From positions 1 through 51,907 of the forward strand of contig NZ_MBEJ01000135.1 in assembly GCF_001953975.1 (NCBI RefSeq): a DNA stretch of 51,907 bases, written 5' to 3'. The notes under the pieces are model-generated. The model made no database searches. It had not been told where the DNA came from and worked only from the letters and a program-made list of their open reading frames with translations. Below are positions 34,743-43,328 of the stretch, one piece after another. The stretch comes from Mycobacterium sp. NS-7484 (GTDB lineage Bacteria; Actinomycetota; Actinomycetes; Mycobacteriales; Mycobacteriaceae). How positions within the stretch are numbered: position 1 is the stretch's first letter; the number at the start of each line of letters is the position of its first letter. Made by a program: the position numbers and the translations under genes.

Positions 34743-36399
34743 TCTCCGGTATCCCGGCGAAGTCGATCTTGATCGGCGGTGTGACGGGTCCCCGGCCCAA
34801 TTGCCAGCGCAGCTTGTCCCATCGGCGGAACGGCTCCAACGCCCGCGGCTCGTGCAGCGGCCACACCGGGCATCTGGCCGCGGGCGACCCGGTGGCGTCG
34901 AGTATCCCGTTGACCGCGCGCCGCGCGGCCTCGTTGGCGGCCTCCATCGTCGCCAAGTCGGTGTAGGTGCGGACGAAATCGGCGGCCAGGAAGAAGTTGG
35001 CGAGGGCCGTCACGGCGTCCGGGCGGTCCGCCCATGAGCCCTTGGTGTTGATCAGCAAGGGCTCGTCGTTCTTCGCCTCGACCTTTTTCTGTCCACTGCC
35101 GAATGTGATTGCCGGATCGAGAAAAAAGTCGACCACGTTGGCCTTGGCCAGGGAGCCGTCGTCGATGTGATCGGTGATCTGCTTCCACACCTCGGCACGA
35201 ATCTCGTCCCGACTGCACATCTTGGCGATGTCCCCCGTGCTACCGGGCACATCCCAGGCCGAGATATCCACGGAGAGAATGCCTTCCACCCGGCCATCAC
35301 CGCGATTCGCCCAGTTGAAGTTGCGCCAGAACTGTCCTTGGGAGATCGCGGTCAACGACCATTTGGAGTCGATGAAGATGGCGTGGCCGTGAACCAGGGG
35401 CTTGTCGACGTCCAGGTAGAACATCGCACCGTTCATCCAGTCGGTCGTCAGCCGCGGCAGCCCGGTGAGCCGTGGCTCGGCGGCACACAACTGCGGCGTC
35501 AGCAGCAGTTCAAGGCGCTCCTTGGGCATGGCGGCCACGTAATGATCGGCCACGATCTGCTCGGTGTGGCCGTCGACGGACATGGTCACGCCGGTGATCT
35601 GTGTTCCGTCACAATCGATCCCGGTGACCTCGTAGCCGCCACACAGGTTCACCCCGAGGCCGGCGAGATGGGCGAGCCACGGATCGATCCAGACGTCACT
35701 GGTCGGCCCGTCCAACACGCGGTCCATCTTCCCGTTCGGGCGTACCAGGTCGAACATCAACTGGCACAGGATCAAACCGCCGGTGCGCGCCGAGATCTCG
35801 GTGGCCTTCGCCGCCACCAGCGTGCGGGTCATCCCGTTGGCCAGGAACTTCTGGAACTGCGGCGAGCGGTTGGCCGCGCCGATGAAGTCCCACCAACTCG
35901 TCTGCTCCCACTGGCCGAAGCGACGCTCGTCGCACGAGGCCAGCAGGGTGAGCAGCCGTTCCACAAACACGGTCATCTCCTGCGGTGGGATACCCAACCC
36001 CACGCCCAGCTGCCAGATGGCCTTCATGGTGGCCGACAGATCGTCGAGTGCCGATGCGACCTGGGTGGCCACAATGATCTCGTTGGCGCCCTTGTGCTGC
36101 GCCAGCATCATCTGCGTGGCCGTGACGAGATGGTCGGCAACGGTCTGGCCGTTGTGGGGAATTCGCACCATCGTGTCCGGGACATGTCGATAAAACCCTG
36201 GGAAGAACCGGAATCCGTGTTCGCCCGGCAGGTCCTTGCGTCCTCCGGTGGCCGACCCGGGGAACGCCATCGACCGGGCCTTGCCGCCGAACGCCCCGGT
36301 ATGCCGCTCGTAGACGGTAACGTCGAATCCGCGGTCGGCCAACTCGTGGGCCGCGGTCAGGCCGCCGATACCACCACCGAGCACCGCCACCGTCGTCAT
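34690..36399 (-). CDS. FAD-dependent amine oxidase/phytoene desaturase-like protein
   Basis: 569-aa flavoprotein of the amine-oxidase/phytoene-desaturase/hydroxysqualene-dehydroxylase superfamily. Seen: N-terminal dinucleotide fold GGGIGGLTAAHELADRGF (8-25), substrate-domain EHGFRFFPGFYRH (60-72), and a C-terminal FAD region near FFLAADFVRTYTDL. Candidate substrates are isoprenoids, hydroxysqualene or amines; none is fixed. The ATG overlaps the stop of the cyclase-ATPase gene (ATGA), so the two are translationally coupled and probably one operon. Confidence 0.82.
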   Translation of the reverse strand: MTTVAVLGGGIGGLTAAHELADRGFDVTVYERHTGAFGGKARSMAFPGSATGGRKDLPGEHGFRFFPGFYRHVPDTMVRIPHNGQTVADHLVTATQMMLAQHKGANEIIVATQVASALDDLSATMKAIWQLGVGLGIPPQEMTVFVERLLTLLASCDERRFGQWEQTSWWDFIGAANRSPQFQKFLANGMTRTLVAAKATEISARTGGLILCQLMFDLVRPNGKMDRVLDGPTSDVWIDPWLAHLAGLGVNLCGGYEVTGIDCDGTQITGVTMSVDGHTEQIVADHYVAAMPKERLELLLTPQLCAAEPRLTGLPRLTTDWMNGAMFYLDVDKPLVHGHAIFIDSKWSLTAISQGQFWRNFNWANRGDGRVEGILSVDISAWDVPGSTGDIAKMCSRDEIRAEVWKQITDHIDDGSLAKANVVDFFLDPAITFGSGQKKVEAKNDEPLLINTKGSWADRPDAVTALANFFLAADFVRTYTDLATMEAANEAARRAVNGILDATGSPAARCPVWPLHEPRALEPFRRWDKLRWQLGRGPVTPPIKIDFAGIPETTGALARGLLALLGGSG

Positions 36400-39300
36400 G
36401 ACAGGATCCGTTCTGCCAGTTGGCGTTCCGGTAACCGGACGTCCTCGGGGAGGCGGTGCAGCGCCGAGGCCAGCCCGTCGGAGTCACCGTCTGTCAACAG
36501 CTCGAACGAATCCAGGTGACAGCGCAGTTCGAACAGCAATGCCTGCTGTTCGCGGGCACACGCCAACGCGTCGGCCAGCGCTGCGCGCCGCGCTGGTTCC
36601 TCTGCGAAGGTGTGGGCGCGTATGCGCATCAATTCGGCGTCGTGAAAGTGCATCCCCGTTCCCCCTGCGATGAGTAGTGACTTCTCCAACCGTTCCCGGG
36701 CCAGATCCGGCTGACCTGCCGCGATCAGCAATCGGCCGATGATCGCGTCGTGAAAGTTCAGATAGACGTTGAGGTGCATGACGCGCGACCCGTCGACCCG
36801 CGTGGCGATGTTGTCCGCGGCCGCCATCAGGGTCGCCGGGTCGGCGGCGCCCGAACGCAGCGCGGCCATCGCTTTCACCGTGGCGTACACGGTGGCGCTG
36901 ACCACCCGCCACAGGTCCAGGCCGGACTCCTCGGTGCAGCGGCGCATGCCGGCCGACAACGTGGCCGCGGCCTCGATCTGCCCGCTCTCCAGAGACACCC
37001 AGATCTGTTTGAAGTACGTGTGGGCCCGGTTGAAGGCGTTGACCGGGAAATCCAAAAGGTCACACCGCCGCACGGATTCGGCGAGGTGATCCTCGGCGCC
37101 GGCGAGGTCGGCGCGCATCAGATCGCTCAGTGCCAGGTAGGTGTGCGCGCCCGAGATCGGATCGGTGTTGCCCCACCAGGTGGTGTCCAGGGCCCGCGGG
37201 TCGGCGGCCGAACTGTCGTCGAGTGCGCTCAGGAGGTGGCTGCGTGCCACCGCGAAGTCGCCCTGCAGCCACGCCACCGAACCCATGGACGACGCGATCG
37301 CCGAATGAAGCCATGGCCGGTCCTTGGTGATCAGTCCCGACAACGAATCGAGCAGTTCCCGGCTGCGCTGGAGTTCGGCTCGCGGGATGCAGTAGCTCAC
37401 GAGAGCGTTGAGCGCCCAGAACAATTCGTCCTGATACGACCCCGTGGTGGCCAGGTCCAGGCAGCGCTGATAGTCGGCGGGGCAATCACCGCTCATGCTG
37501 CCGTGCGCGGCGCCGATCAGAAAGCCGCGTTCCAGCCGGATGGCGATCTCCAACTTTTCCCGTGCCGGCCCCGGTGTGCAGCGCGCGAGCTGGCTGAGTG
37601 CGTTCGTCAGGTACGTGCAGGCCTCTTCGGCCGCGCCGCGGCGACGGGCGGCCACCGAGGCCTTGCGGTAGGCCGTGACGGCTTCGCCGAAATTGTGCGC
37701 GCACTCGTAATGTCGCGCCACCAGGTGCCAGTCCGGCTGCACGCTCGAGGCAGCCCGGACCAGCTCTTCGGCCACGCGCTCGTGCAGGGCGCGTTGCACG
37801 CTGGGCGGGGCGAGTTCGGCGGCCACCTCCCGGAGCAGTTCGTGCCGGAACCGCCACCGATCAACACCGTCGGTCTCGAACACCTGGGCATCCACCAATT
37901 CGGCGACCACGAGCTCGGTGTCGTGGTCGTCTCCCACCACCGCCCGCAGCAGGGCCAGATCACCGCTGCGGCCGATCACAGCGGCGGCCTCCACCACGGG
38001 CACGGCGTTGGAGCGGGTGTGCAGGCGTGCGAACAACGGCTCGTACAGCGCCTCGGGGACGGGTTCGGGTCCCGAAGCCCCCACCGCCGCCAGAATGTGT
38101 TCGATGTAGAACGGAATTCCCTCGCTGCGCCGGCGCACGGCGCTGCGTTGCGCCAATGTCAGCTCGGGATCGATGGCCTCGATGAGCGCGTCGGACTCCT
38201 CGACCGACAGCGGTTTGAGCTCGAAAACCTCCATCGGCCAATCGGCATGCAGTGCCTTCTGCTCGCGCGTGGTCAACACCATCAGCAGGCGGCCGTCAGC
38301 GGCGGAGAACAGCGATTCGATCAGGGAGACGGTCGACGCGTCGAACCACTGGAGATCCTCGGCGATGATCAGGCCGGGGTTGCCGTCGAGACACCCCAGC
38401 AGGTAGCGATGCGTCGCGCTGCCGATCGCCTCATACAGGCTGCGGCCCTCGGCCGCGGCCGGCTGGTATCCGTGTTCGGGTCCGACGCCGAGGACCGGCG
38501 CGAGCAGCGGGACGTACGTTTCGGGGTCCATTGTGCGCGAGCGCAGTTCGGCTTCCAGCAGGCGGAGCCGATCGGCGGCGGCGGTGAGTCGGGTGATGCC
38601 GCAGCGCGCTTCCAACAGACGCCGGACGGGGTAGAGCCCCGCATCGGTGTGCAGGGGTGAGCCGCGGATCTTCACGACCGTGCCGCCGCTGTCCTCGGCC
38701 AGCGCCGCCGCGGCGTGCGCCAGCCGCGTCTTTCCGATCCCGGCTTCACCGAGGAAGGCGACGCCGGGACATTCGGAAACTCCCTTCAGCACCTGCGGCC
38801 AGGTGTGTTGCAACCAGGCCAGCTCGCGTTGTCGCCCGACCAGGCGTGCGGGTTTCGCCAGGATCGCTTGCGGATGCTCGGCGAGCACGAGGTGGTGATC
38901 CACCAATCCGTCGACACCCTTGACGGCCGCCGGCGGGCGCGCCGCGAGCTCGAACGTATCGTTGACCAACACCGCGACCACGTCGGACACAGCAACGGTT
39001 CCCGGAGTTGCCAGCGAGGAGATCCGGGCGGCGAAGTTGGCGGCAAAACCGTAGACGTCGTCCTGGTCGGTGTCGAGGTAGACGATGCCCCGGTGGACGC
39101 CGACCCGGACATCGATCCCCACGCCGAATCGACGCTTGGCCTGCTCACTCAGCCGGGCCACGGCGTGCGTGATCTCCAGCCCCGTCGCCACTGCCCGGCG
39201 AGTGTCGTCCTCGTGCGCTCTGGGGTGACCGAACACGGCCAGTAGACCGTCGCCTTTCGTCGAACTGATATGTCCCTCATAGTGATTGACCAGTCGCTTC

Positions 39301-39584
39301 ACCTCGGCCCGGTAACGGCCGACCACCGTGTGGTAGGTCTCGGGCTCGATCCGGGTGGACAACAGCGTCGAGTCGACAAGGTCGATGAACATCAGGGTCA
39401 GGCGGCGGATCTCCCCTTGGTCGGCAGCCGCCGTGAGCAGGTCTTCGGCGTCGGCGTTGCGGTGGTCGACAGCCAGAACCTGTTCCGCCAGAGAATTTGC
39501 TGCAGCACGGTCGCCGCGGTTGCACGCACGTACCGCTCGGTCGAGCAGTGCGTCGATCGATGTCTGCGTCTCGTCGCGGCTCAT
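36396..39584 (-). CDS. Class III cyclase/STAND-type ATPase regulator
   Basis: 1062 aa. N-terminal nucleotide-cyclase homology domain (about 60-210): metal-binding Asp68 (FIDLVDST) and Asp112 (KGDG), Lys110 at the purine-specifying place, Asn183 and Arg187 of the transition-state pair. Phe180 sits where the partner purine-specifying Asp/Thr is usual, so the substrate is uncertain. Then AAA-like ATPase: Walker A GEAGIGKT (279-286), Walker B LIIAED (405-410); then a long TPR-like helical region. Unlike related LuxR-type proteins, no C-terminal HTH is seen. Start ATG at 39584 fits the domain; the longer frame to 39998 is unsupported. Coupled to the FAD gene. Confidence 0.85.
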   Translation of the reverse strand: MSRDETQTSIDALLDRAVRACNRGDRAAANSLAEQVLAVDHRNADAEDLLTAAADQGEIRRLTLMFIDLVDSTLLSTRIEPETYHTVVGRYRAEVKRLVNHYEGHISSTKGDGLLAVFGHPRAHEDDTRRAVATGLEITHAVARLSEQAKRRFGVGIDVRVGVHRGIVYLDTDQDDVYGFAANFAARISSLATPGTVAVSDVVAVLVNDTFELAARPPAAVKGVDGLVDHHLVLAEHPQAILAKPARLVGRQRELAWLQHTWPQVLKGVSECPGVAFLGEAGIGKTRLAHAAAALAEDSGGTVVKIRGSPLHTDAGLYPVRRLLEARCGITRLTAAADRLRLLEAELRSRTMDPETYVPLLAPVLGVGPEHGYQPAAAEGRSLYEAIGSATHRYLLGCLDGNPGLIIAEDLQWFDASTVSLIESLFSAADGRLLMVLTTREQKALHADWPMEVFELKPLSVEESDALIEAIDPELTLAQRSAVRRRSEGIPFYIEHILAAVGASGPEPVPEALYEPLFARLHTRSNAVPVVEAAAVIGRSGDLALLRAVVGDDHDTELVVAELVDAQVFETDGVDRWRFRHELLREVAAELAPPSVQRALHERVAEELVRAASSVQPDWHLVARHYECAHNFGEAVTAYRKASVAARRRGAAEEACTYLTNALSQLARCTPGPAREKLEIAIRLERGFLIGAAHGSMSGDCPADYQRCLDLATTGSYQDELFWALNALVSYCIPRAELQRSRELLDSLSGLITKDRPWLHSAIASSMGSVAWLQGDFAVARSHLLSALDDSSAADPRALDTTWWGNTDPISGAHTYLALSDLMRADLAGAEDHLAESVRRCDLLDFPVNAFNRAHTYFKQIWVSLESGQIEAAATLSAGMRRCTEESGLDLWRVVSATVYATVKAMAALRSGAADPATLMAAADNIATRVDGSRVMHLNVYLNFHDAIIGRLLIAAGQPDLARERLEKSLLIAGGTGMHFHDAELMRIRAHTFAEEPARRAALADALACAREQQALLFELRCHLDSFELLTDGDSDGLASALHRLPEDVRLPERQLAERILS

Positions 39585-39649
39585 CTCCGGTTTTCCTGCG
39601 AGGGAACGGGAAAAGCGTATCCTGCGCGCAACCGACTCCGGTGAAATTA

Positions 39650-39659
39650 TCGTTAACGA
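39650..39659. promoter_or_regulatory. Palindrome in the divergent cyclase/dipeptidase promoter
   Basis: TCGTTAACGA is a perfect 10-bp palindrome in the 119-bp region between the cyclase start (39584) and the dipeptidase start (39704). It is AT-rich for this genome and placed where a dimeric regulator could control both genes; unproven. Confidence 0.3.
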
Positions 39660-39703
39660 CGAAACTTTGCTTGAACCGGCAATCAAATCCGTTGTGGTGC
39701 AAT

Positions 39704-40336
39704 ATGTCGATGCGTCCCGCTCTGCTCGCGCTGATGCTGGTGTCGGGCGTGGTCGTCGCCCCCGCGCCCGCAGCCGGTGCCCGACCGGCGGCCGCGGCCG
39801 GTCTTGTCGACGTACGGTCGGTCGTCCCAGACGCGATCGTCGACCTGCGCTACGCGACCAGCGACAACTTCGTCGGCCGGCAGTTGTACCCGGTCGGGGC
39901 GCCGTGCCTTGTGCACGAGTCGATGGCCGCGGGCCTGGCCGCGGCCGCAGCCGCGCTGCGGCCCGAAGCCCTGGTGTTCTGGGACTGCTACCGCCCACAT
40001 GAGGTGCAGGTACGGATGTTCGAGGCGGTGCCGAATCCGAATTGGGTGGCCCGACCGGGCGACTACGCCCGCAGTCATGAGGCCGGCCGTTCGGTCGACG
40101 TCACGATCGCCGACGCGGTATCGCTCGTCGACATGGGCACCGGCTTCGACGACTTCACCCCGCGCAGCCACGCCTACGCCGCCGAGGGGGTCAGCCCGGC
40201 GGCGCAGAAGAACCGGGCCCGGCTGCGCGAGGCCATGAGTGCCGGTGGCCTGGCGGTGTACCCGGGGGAGTGGTGGCACTTCGACGGCCCGGGCGCCGGT
40301 GATCCGCGGCCGCACCTGGACGTGCCGCTGGCATAG
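39704..40336 (+). CDS. Exported D-Ala-D-Ala dipeptidase (VanX/DdpX family)
   Basis: 210-aa zinc peptidase of the VanX family (M15D), hydrolysing D-Ala-D-Ala dipeptide. Seen: SHxxGxSVD zinc motif with His125 and Asp132 (SHEAGRSVD), Glu189 and His192 in EWWHFD, and Arg97 in DCYRP. An N-terminal signal-like segment (LLALMLVSGVVVAPAPAAGA) implies export, unlike cytoplasmic VanX, so a role in wall peptide recycling rather than glycopeptide resistance is likely. ATG 39704 is chosen to give a normal signal peptide; ATG 39710 is possible. Longer upstream frames overlap the divergent promoter. Confidence 0.85.
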   Translation: MSMRPALLALMLVSGVVVAPAPAAGARPAAAAGLVDVRSVVPDAIVDLRYATSDNFVGRQLYPVGAPCLVHESMAAGLAAAAAALRPEALVFWDCYRPHEVQVRMFEAVPNPNWVARPGDYARSHEAGRSVDVTIADAVSLVDMGTGFDDFTPRSHAYAAEGVSPAAQKNRARLREAMSAGGLAVYPGEWWHFDGPGAGDPRPHLDVPLA

Positions 40337-40417
40337 ACGGCCGGGTTTGGGAATTGCAGGCATGGGGAACGGCAACGTTCGTCACGGGCCGGTGGGCCCA
40401 GCAGGCCGGGAGTCGAT

Positions 40418-41119
40418 ATGAACATCCTCAAACTGATCATGGGCGCGGCGCTCATCGCCGCCTCCGCCGTGGTGGTCGCACCGTTGCCCCGCGCATCGGC
40501 GCAGCCGTGCCCTGATGTTGAGGTGGTGTTCGCCCGCGGCACCTATGAGCCACCAGGGGTGGGTGGTCCCGGCCAGAGCTTCGTCGACGCGCTGCGTGCG
40601 CGTACCGGCGAGCGGTCCGTCGAGGTGTATCCGGTGAACTACCCGGCCAGCGGCAACTTCGGTGACCGTATCGAGTTTGCCAGGACCGTCGTCGACGGTA
40701 TCCGCGATGCCGCCGACCACATCGAGGCCACCGCCAAGAACTGCCCCGACACCAGGGTGGTGTTGGGCGGTTATTCGCAGGGTGCCGTGGTGGCCGGATT
40801 CGTCACCTCGGCTGCCGTGCCGGACGGCATCCCGACGGAGTACAAGCAGTACATCCCCGACCCGATGCCGCTCGAGGTGTCCGACCACGTGGCCTCGGTG
40901 GTGCTGCTCGGGACGCCGTCGGACGAGTTCATGCGTGGCATCGGCGCACCGCCCATGGTGATCGGCCCGCGGTACAAGGACAAGACCATCGAGCTGTGTG
41001 AAGCGGGTGACTCCATCTGCGACGGGACACCCGCCGGCGTGCCCACCTTCGCGCACACCGCCTATGTGTTCAACGGGATGCCGGGCCAGGCCGCCGATTT
41101 CACGGTGGGCCGGCTCTAG
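40418..41119 (+). CDS. Secreted cutinase-like serine esterase
   Basis: 233-aa cutinase (alpha/beta hydrolase). Signal peptide to about residue 28 (ASA-QP), nucleophile Ser120 in GGYSQG, Asp202 in ICDG and His213 in FAHT, giving a full catalytic triad. Cys31/Cys109 and Cys194/Cys201 match the two family disulfides. Cutinase-like proteins of mycobacteria hydrolyse lipid esters or wall lipids; the exact substrate is not fixed. ATG has GGGAG 7 nt upstream. Follows the dipeptidase gene by 81 bp and may be cotranscribed. Confidence 0.9.
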   Translation: MNILKLIMGAALIAASAVVVAPLPRASAQPCPDVEVVFARGTYEPPGVGGPGQSFVDALRARTGERSVEVYPVNYPASGNFGDRIEFARTVVDGIRDAADHIEATAKNCPDTRVVLGGYSQGAVVAGFVTSAAVPDGIPTEYKQYIPDPMPLEVSDHVASVVLLGTPSDEFMRGIGAPPMVIGPRYKDKTIELCEAGDSICDGTPAGVPTFAHTAYVFNGMPGQAADFTVGRL

Positions 41120-41216
41120 GGATAGCTCCAGCGCGTTGATAACGATATGAAACCTCAATGGTTGCAATGTGATACGTGAGGCCGAGGGCTGCGCCGGCCG
41201 CCACTATGTTCACTAA

Positions 41217-42362
41217 GTGCACCGTCGAACGGCCCTCAAGATCCCGCTGGTACTGGCAGCGTCAGCGGCCCTCACTCCCGCACTGTCCGCGCTTTCCGTC
41301 CTCCCGCGCGCCACCGCGGCGCCCGGGCAATGGCCCGTCGAACGTGCCAACGCGTGGTACCAGGCGCAGGGCTGGCTCGTCGGCACCAACTTCATCACCT
41401 CGAACGCGATCAACCAGCTCGAGATGTTCGGACCGGGCACCTACGACGCACGGCGCATCGACAGCGAGTTGGGGGCCTGTCGGCTGCTGGGCTTCAACAC
41501 CGTACGCGTATTCCTGCACGACCTGCTGTGGGCGCAGGACCGGGCCGGATTCCAAAGCCGGCTGGGGCAGTTCGTCGGGATCTCGGCCCGCCACGGCATC
41601 AAGCCGCTGTTCGTGTTCTTCGATTCATGCTGGGATCCGCGACCACAGGTCGGTGCCCAACGCGCACCGACACCGGGAGTGCACAACTCGGGCTGGGTGC
41701 AGAGCCCCGGGGCGCAACGCATCGACGACCCGCGTTACCGGCCCGTGCTGCGTGACTACGTCGTCGGGGTGATGAGCCAGTTCCGCAACGACAACCGCGT
41801 GCTGGGCTGGGACCTGTGGAACGAGCCGGACAACCCGGCCAAGCAATACCGCAAGGTGGAACGCAAGGACAAGATCGACGCGGTCGGCGGCCTGCTACCC
41901 GAGGTCTTCGGATGGGCGCGGTCGGTCAATGCCGCCCAGCCGTTGACCAGCGGGGTGTGGCAGGGCAGTTGGGACCGGGCACACCGCAGCGAGATGGCCG
42001 CCTTCCAGCTCGACAACTCCGACGTCATCTCGTTCCATTCCTATGCCGGCCCCGCCGAATTCGAGGCCCGCATCGACGAACTCGCCCCGCTGGGTCGACC
42101 GATCCTGTGCACCGAGTACCTGGCACGCGATCAGGGCAGCACGGTCGAGGGCGTGCTGCCGGTGGCCAAGCGACACAACGTCGCTGCCTACAGCTGGGGG
42201 TTGGTGGCCGGAAAGACCCAGACGTACTTCCCCTGGGACTCGTGGGACAAGCCGTACACCAAGGTGCCCAACGTGTGGTTCAGCGACCTGTTGCAGCCGG
42301 ACGGCCGGCCGTACAAGGTCACCGAATACCAGACCCTGCGAAAGCTGACCACCCGCGTCTGA
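41217..42362 (+). CDS. Secreted GH5-like (cellulase/mannanase-type) hydrolase
   Basis: 381-aa protein: GTG start and signal peptide with an RR pair (HRRTALKIPLVLAASAALTP), then a TIM-barrel glycosidase. The acid/base Glu203 is in DLWNEPDN and the nucleophile Glu300 in LCTEYLAR, the clan GH-A pattern. W, D and N residues around HDLLWAQD, SCWDPRPQ and FHSYAGP form the expected barrel loops. Substrate may be a mannan or beta-glucan; it cannot be fixed from motifs. Likely exported by the Tat route, inferred from the twin-Arg-like start. Confidence 0.8.
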   Translation: MHRRTALKIPLVLAASAALTPALSALSVLPRATAAPGQWPVERANAWYQAQGWLVGTNFITSNAINQLEMFGPGTYDARRIDSELGACRLLGFNTVRVFLHDLLWAQDRAGFQSRLGQFVGISARHGIKPLFVFFDSCWDPRPQVGAQRAPTPGVHNSGWVQSPGAQRIDDPRYRPVLRDYVVGVMSQFRNDNRVLGWDLWNEPDNPAKQYRKVERKDKIDAVGGLLPEVFGWARSVNAAQPLTSGVWQGSWDRAHRSEMAAFQLDNSDVISFHSYAGPAEFEARIDELAPLGRPILCTEYLARDQGSTVEGVLPVAKRHNVAAYSWGLVAGKTQTYFPWDSWDKPYTKVPNVWFSDLLQPDGRPYKVTEYQTLRKLTTRV

Positions 42363-42401
42363 ACGTTTGGCCGGGGCAGCGGCGGGTGAATAAACGGGGT
42401 T

Positions 42402-42557
42402 ATGGAGCAACGCGAGGACGGCCGACCGATACCGAAGGACGCCCGGGAGACGACCGAGGGCCAGCGGGAGTTTCAGCACGAGCTCGATCACCAAGGTGAG
42501 GATCCGGACGGCCCCGGGTTGCACGAGAGCCGCGCGCAGATCGCCGACGAGACCTGA
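42402..42557 (+). CDS. Small highly charged protein
   Basis: 51-aa open frame, MEQREDGRPIPKDARETTEG at the start and HESRAQIADET at the end; 40% or more charged residues, no hydrophobic stretch, no Cys. Likely intrinsically disordered. The ATG follows the GH5 stop by 39 bp with GGGG just upstream. Nothing is known to me of its function; coding is supported by high GC at third positions. Confidence 0.45.
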   Translation: MEQREDGRPIPKDARETTEGQREFQHELDHQGEDPDGPGLHESRAQIADET

Positions 42558-42586
42558 CGGCTGGACTCAGGGAAATCAATTCCCGG

Positions 42587-42623
42587 TTGATGCCCCTACC
42601 TGCATTGATGCTAGAATGCATGC
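42587..42623 (+). promoter_or_regulatory. Candidate vapBC promoter/operator
   Basis: TTGATG (42587-42592) and TAGAAT (42612-42617), 19 bp apart, put a start site about at the vapB ATG, so the message may be leaderless. TGCATT (42601-42606) and AATGCA (42615-42620) are inverted half-sites over the -10, fitting autorepression by VapB. Confidence 0.5.
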
Positions 42624-42863
42624 ATGCGCACGACCGTCGAGATCACCGAACCTCAGCACCGTGCACTGAGCGCGTTGGCGCAGCAGCGAGGCGTACGCGG
42701 GTTCTCATCGATCGTTCAAGAGGCACTCGATGCCTACTTGGCGAGTGTTGCTCCGGATGAGGTCGACGCCCTGCTCAGCTTGGAGGGCACGTTCACCGAT
42801 GCCGACGCAGACCTGGCAACACAGGCAATTCGGGAAATGCGGGAGACGTGGCGGGCCTCGTAG
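42624..42863 (+). CDS. vapB: VapB-type antitoxin
   Basis: 79-aa ribbon-helix-helix antitoxin: N-terminal strand MRTTVEITEPQHRALSALAQQ, helices FSSIVQEALDAYLA, and an acidic C-terminus (FTDADADLATQAIREMRETW) that would cap the toxin. VapB binds DNA through its ribbon strand and neutralises VapC. The toxin gene overlaps its 3' end by 16 bp. Likely represses its own promoter through the inverted half-sites at 42601-42620. Confidence 0.85.
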   Translation: MRTTVEITEPQHRALSALAQQRGVRGFSSIVQEALDAYLASVAPDEVDALLSLEGTFTDADADLATQAIREMRETWRAS

Positions 42864-43243
42864 TTGTCGACACCGATCTGGTGATCGATTTTCTGCGAGG
42901 TAAGGGTGCCGGCGTTTCGCTCGTGCGTGAACTGATCAGTTCTCGGCGGATCCGGCTGACGGCTCTAACTGCTTTCGAGCTTCGCATGGGCACCGATTTT
43001 CACCGGTGCCATCAGGAGATACTAAAGCTGCTGAAAGCGCGGACTCTGCCGCTCGACATGGCTGCTGGGCTGCGAGCAGGTGAAGCCGCGTCACTTCTAC
43101 GCGACGCGGGCACGCCGATCGGTTTCGCCGATTGCCTGCAAGCCGGAATCTGTATCCGCAACAACTTGCCGTTTGCAACGCGGAATCGACGCCACTTCGA
43201 GCGAATCCCCCAGCTGAGCCTGGTCGACCTCGCCGAAGTGTGA
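42848..43243 (+). CDS. vapC: VapC-type PIN-domain ribonuclease toxin
   Basis: 131-aa PIN-domain toxin. Acidic metal-site residues: Asp8 in VVVDTD, Glu44 in TAFELRMG and Asp95 in IGFADCLQA; Asn113 lies at the fourth position (ATRNRRHFERI). VapC toxins cleave tRNA or rRNA at one site; which RNA is cut cannot be read from sequence. GTG start overlaps the vapB stop, so translation is coupled. Third-position and GC use are slightly lower than in the neighbours. Confidence 0.85.
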   Translation: MAGLVVVDTDLVIDFLRGKGAGVSLVRELISSRRIRLTALTAFELRMGTDFHRCHQEILKLLKARTLPLDMAAGLRAGEAASLLRDAGTPIGFADCLQAGICIRNNLPFATRNRRHFERIPQLSLVDLAEV

Positions 43244-43328
43244 CGTCCGCCAATCCCATATCGGTGGAACCGCTTCAGGCCCGGGCGGCAACGCTCAACG
43301 CCACCCACGGCGATGCGACCATAGGGCC

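Noticed and set aside
39585..39998. N-terminal extension of the cyclase-ATPase (138 codons)
   Set aside because: It overlaps the dipeptidase gene on the other strand, is Arg/Pro-rich and unrelated to cyclases; the start at 39584 fits better.
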